Source of the DNA: Marmoricola sp.
Lineage (GTDB): Bacteria > Actinomycetota > Actinomycetes > Propionibacteriales > Nocardioidaceae
Direction of reading: 5' to 3'
NCBI GenBank assembly: GCA_030151765.1
Contig: JASLCW010000251.1
Span: forward strand, 1-6,984
DNA length: 6,984 nt
Of this stretch, positions 6,030-6,984 are shown piece by piece (positions within the stretch are counted from its first letter, which is position 1; each line of letters starts with the position of its first letter). Under the pieces are notes generated by a model. It did not search any database, had not been told where the DNA came from, and saw only the letters and a program-made list of their open reading frames with translations. A program made the position numbers and the translations under genes.

Positions 6030-6590
6030 ATGGCTGATCAGCCGGCCCGTCTCACCGTCCTCGCCGGACCCACTGCGGTCGGCAAGGGCACGGTTGCGAC
6101 GTGGGTGCGTGAGCACCATCCCGAGGTCTGGATCTCGGTGTCGGCGACGACGCGGGCGCCAAGGCCGGGCGAGATCGACGGACAGCACTATCTCTTCGTC
6201 ACCGAGGAGGACTTCGACGGTCTGGTCGAGCGGGGAGAGCTCCTCGAGTGGGCCGTCGTACACAAGAAGGCCCGGTACGGCACCCCGCGGCAGCCCGTCC
6301 TGGACGCGCTGGCGGCCGGGAAGCTGGCCCTGCTGGAGATCGACCTGCAGGGCGCGCGCCAGGTCCGCGAGCGGATGCCGGAGGCGCGGTTCGTCTTCCT
6401 GGCGCCGCCGAGCTGGGAGGAGCTCGTCAAGCGGCTGGTCGGTCGTGGCACCGAGACCGCCGAGGAGCGGGAGCGCCGTCTGGTCACCGCGCGGGAGGAA
6501 CTGGCCGCCGAGAGCGAGTTCGACGCGACGGTCGTGAACGTCTCGATTCCGCAGGCTGCCGACGAGTTGATAGCATTGATGCGGTCCTGA
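6030..6590 (+). CDS. gmk: Guanylate kinase
   Basis: This 186-aa cytoplasmic enzyme phosphorylates GMP (and dGMP) with ATP to GDP, an essential purine salvage and synthesis step. The P-loop GPTAVGKGT (13-21) has Thr15 where most homologues have serine. The GMP-binding segment SVSATTRAPRPGEIDGQHYLF (36-56) contains Arg42, Arg45 and Tyr54, and Glu73 and Tyr83 (in RYGT) complete the usual guanine-site residues. IDLQGA (104-109) is the Walker B-like strand, and RLVGRGTETAEERERRL (135-151) is the lid with catalytic arginines. The ATG at 6030 is 2 nt after the mihF stop and has only a weak upstream ribosome site, so translation is probably coupled to mihF. Length is slightly short but all regions are present. 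Confidence 0.98.
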   Translation: MADQPARLTVLAGPTAVGKGTVATWVREHHPEVWISVSATTRAPRPGEIDGQHYLFVTEEDFDGLVERGELLEWAVVHKKARYGTPRQPVLDALAAGKLALLEIDLQGARQVRERMPEARFVFLAPPSWEELVKRLVGRGTETAEERERRLVTAREELAAESEFDATVVNVSIPQAADELIALMRS

Positions 6591-6637
6591 CGGCTGCGGG
6601 TTCAGCACCGAGGCCCAGGCCCGACTTCTTCTACTGT
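6571..6637 (+). promoter_or_regulatory. Two candidate -10 elements upstream of rpoZ
   Basis: TAGCAT at 6571-6576 (inside the last codons of gmk) and TACTGT at 6632-6637 both fit the actinobacterial TANNNT -10. Neither has a convincing -35 partner at 16-19 nt. The 62-nt gmk-rpoZ gap leaves room for an rpoZ promoter, but read-through from mihF is equally possible. Confidence 0.25.
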
Positions 6638-6652
6638 CTGTGAGGCTTACGC

Positions 6653-6984
6653 GTGTCCGGAACCCAGCCCATCGCCGAGGGGATCACCAACCCCCCGATC
6701 GACGACCTGCTGTCCAAGACCGACTCGAAGTACCAGCTGGTGCTCTACGGTGCCAAGCGGGCCCGCCAGATCAACGCCTACTACTCGCAGCTGGGTGAGG
6801 GTCTGCTCGAGTACGTCGGCCCGCTTGTGGACACCCACGTCCAGGAGAAGCCGCTCTCCATCGCCTTCCGCGAGATCAACGCCGACCTGCTCACCTGCGA
6901 GGAGGTCGACCCCGAGGAACTCGCCGCCGAGGCGCGTGCGGCCGAGGCCGCTGCCGCGGAGGCCGCTCAGCAGTTCAGCGAGTA
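6653..6984 (+). CDS. rpoZ: RNA polymerase omega subunit (stop codon cut by window edge)
   Basis: The frame has 110 codons from GTG 6653 and then TA at 6983-6984, most likely the first two bases of a stop. GAGG at 6642-6645, 7 nt upstream, supports the start. Omega binds the beta' subunit and helps RNA polymerase assemble. The protein has GITNPPIDDLL (about 10-20), SKYQLVLYGAKRARQIN with the conserved beta'-binding AKRARQIN core, YYSQLGEGLLEYVGPLV, and the QEKPLSIAFREI helix; all match actinobacterial omega closely. The last 25 or so residues, after ADLL, form an Ala/Glu-rich tail (EEVDPEELAAEARAAEA...) longer than in M. tuberculosis omega. gmk-rpoZ adjacency is widely conserved; coaBC and metK commonly follow beyond the window. 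Confidence 0.96.
   Translation, partial: MSGTQPIAEGITNPPIDDLLSKTDSKYQLVLYGAKRARQINAYYSQLGEGLLEYVGPLVDTHVQEKPLSIAFREINADLLTCEEVDPEELAAEARAAEAAAAEAAQQFSE

Noticed and set aside
5658..6608. A 316-codon open frame on the - strand
   Set aside because: It is antisense to mihF and gmk, both certain genes, and shows no recognisable domain.

Overview
The window is GC-rich, roughly two thirds G+C by eye, with a strong G/C third-position bias and GTG starts. The gene order is carB-pyrD-pyrF-(exported proteins)-mihF-gmk-rpoZ, all on the + strand. The presence of mIHF, a type 2 OMP decarboxylase and an actinobacterial-type RpoZ places it in an actinomycete chromosome. A class 2 pyrD between carB and pyrF, together with general sequence style, suggests Propionibacteriales (for example a Nocardioides-like organism) or a Streptomyces-like relative. 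The genus cannot be fixed by eye.

Layout. (1) Positions 1-3173 are the distal part of a de novo pyrimidine operon: the 3' end of carB (carbamoyl-phosphate synthase large chain), then pyrD (quinone-linked dihydroorotate dehydrogenase) and pyrF (OMP decarboxylase). They are joined by 4-nt GTGA and ATGA stop/start overlaps. (2) Positions 3170-5614 hold three exported proteins: a small helical lipoprotein that overlaps pyrF by another ATGA, a 301-aa secreted protein with four cysteines and its own ribosome binding site, and a 330-aa lipoprotein that looks like a beta-propeller and overlaps the preceding gene by 19 nt. None has a function I can name. (3) Positions 5615-6984 hold a promoter-bearing gap, then mihF (nucleoid protein mIHF), gmk (guanylate kinase) and rpoZ (RNA polymerase omega), which ends within its probable stop codon at the window edge.

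How the genes relate. CarB, PyrD and PyrF supply steps 1, 4 and 6 of UMP synthesis. Gmk makes GDP from GMP, and omega belongs to the RNA polymerase that consumes the nucleotides, so the locus is a nucleotide/transcription housekeeping cluster. The exported trio sits exactly at the pyrF-mihF junction, the position occupied by PE15/PPE20 in Mycobacterium tuberculosis. It is the only accessory-looking part of the window. No RNA genes, mobile elements, CRISPR arrays or convincing terminators were seen, and no gene-free stretch reaches 100 bases.
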